NCBI GenBank assembly: GCA_003343885.1
Contig: QAKH01000010.1
Span: 1-31,987, forward strand
DNA length: 31,987 nt
Origin: Clostridiales bacterium
GTDB lineage: Bacteria > Bacillota > Clostridia > Oscillospirales > CAG-382
Direction: 5' to 3'
Below, in pieces: positions 31,685 through 31,987 of this stretch. The notes beneath the pieces were generated by a model, which was not told the DNA's origin, searched no databases, and saw only the letters and a list, made by a program, of their open reading frames with translations. The position numbers were made by a program, and so were the translations under genes. Positions within the stretch are counted from its first letter, which is position 1, and the number at the start of each line of letters is the position of its first letter.

Positions 31685-31769
31685 ATATCTGCCTTAATGC
31701 CTGCAAAAATTAAACATACGATTAAAGATAAAGTATTATACCAAAACCTATTATTTGTGCAAAAAAATT

Positions 31770-31802
31770 AAGACATCAATCGAAAGGTTGATGTCTTTTT
31801 TC
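31770..31802. terminator. Terminator after nth, probably bidirectional
   Basis: AAGACATCAA (31770-31779) pairs perfectly with TTGATGTCTT (31788-31797), 8-base loop, followed by a run of T on the + strand. A run of A (31761-31767) on the other side would give a T-run leftward too. It is 85 bases after the nth stop. Confidence 0.85.
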
Positions 31803-31917
31803 TTTGACTTAAATCCGCAAATTAGTATAATTCGACTTCTTTTGCCTCAACTCTGTCGAAGGAAAAAATCTTATGAAAACTGCATTTTAAATCATATATA
31901 TCCATTTGTACCACAAT

Positions 31918-31987
31918 TTATAAAACTTTCTTTATTTTATCAACTTGTTCTTCTACTTCTTCCGGATAGTTTTTAACCATATCATCA
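31918..31987 (-). CDS. Possible C-terminal end of a leftward gene, partial
   Basis: On the minus strand the last bases of the window read as 22 codons, DDMVKNYPEEVEEQVDKIKKVL, then TAA at 31920-31918. The charged helical composition looks like a protein tail, and a leftward terminator lies about 120 bases on. The same frame stays open for 31 more codons after the stop. Too short to identify; could be chance. Confidence 0.35.
   Translation of the reverse strand, partial: DDMVKNYPEEVEEQVDKIKKVL

Larger units (their letters stand above)
31685..31987. other. Right-end intergenic region
   Basis: AT-rich DNA after nth. It contains the hairpin terminator at 31770-31802 and possibly the partial leftward frame at 31918-31987. 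Nothing else could be supported. Confidence 0.5.

Noticed and set aside
1..31987. tRNA, rRNA, CRISPR, prophage or attachment sites
   Set aside because: No cloverleaf, repeat-spacer array, integrase or other mark was found on reading both strands by eye.

Overview
The window looks like a chromosomal segment of an anaerobic Bacillota bacterium of the class Clostridia, possibly an Oscillospiraceae-type gut organism. The grounds are the fused S10-spc-alpha ribosomal gene order with secY-adk-map-KOW-infA-rpmJ in the middle, zinc-ribbon S14 and C+ forms of S4 and L36, strong AGGAGG ribosome sites, some TTG starts, compact intrinsic terminators and moderate GC. The genus cannot be fixed from the sequence alone.

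Layout from left to right. (1) 1-2940 (+): the 3' part of a large multidomain GH99/WbsX-like glycan-acting protein, ended by a strong terminator. (2) About 3003-3398: AT-rich DNA without a convincing gene. (3) 3399-19796 (-): one very long ribosomal transcription unit, read right to left from a good promoter at 19796-19768 through a leader of about 480 nt. Gene order is rpsJ rplC rplD rplW rplB rpsS rplV rpsC rplP rpmC rpsQ rplN rplX rplE rpsZ rpsH rplF rplR rpsE rpmD rplO secY adk map, a KOW-protein gene, infA rpmJ rpsM rpsK rpsD rpoA rplQ, then a terminator at 3399-3430. (4) 19954-21126 (-): malic enzyme, on the same strand upstream of the S10 promoter. (5) 21444-26033 (+): ATP-type phosphofructokinase, an esterase-lactonase fusion and an orphan sugar-type solute-binding lipoprotein. 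(6) 26107-27450 (-): an enolase-superfamily (mandelate racemase/muconate lactonizing) enzyme convergent with the lipoprotein. (7) 27751-31684 (+): a membrane-anchored cell-wall hydrolase joining a GHL10 glycosidase to an Amidase_3 domain, overlapping a TTG-started endonuclease III gene. (8) 31685-31987: a terminator and possibly the tail of a leftward gene.

How the genes work together. Region 3 makes most of the large and small ribosomal subunit proteins and adds the translocon, initiation factor 1, N-terminal Met removal, adenylate kinase and RNA polymerase alpha. Malic enzyme and phosphofructokinase are central carbon genes. The lactonase fusion, sugar-type binding protein and enolase-superfamily enzyme suggest handling of sugars and sugar acids, but they are separate transcription units and no substrate can be read from them.

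The signals I find most worth following are: the long structured S10 leader with an intrinsic terminator inside it; a second compact structured element between rpsJ and rplC; the single-chain GHL10 plus amidase cell-wall enzyme; and the esterase-lactonase fusion. No tRNA, rRNA, CRISPR array, phage or intact insertion sequence was seen.
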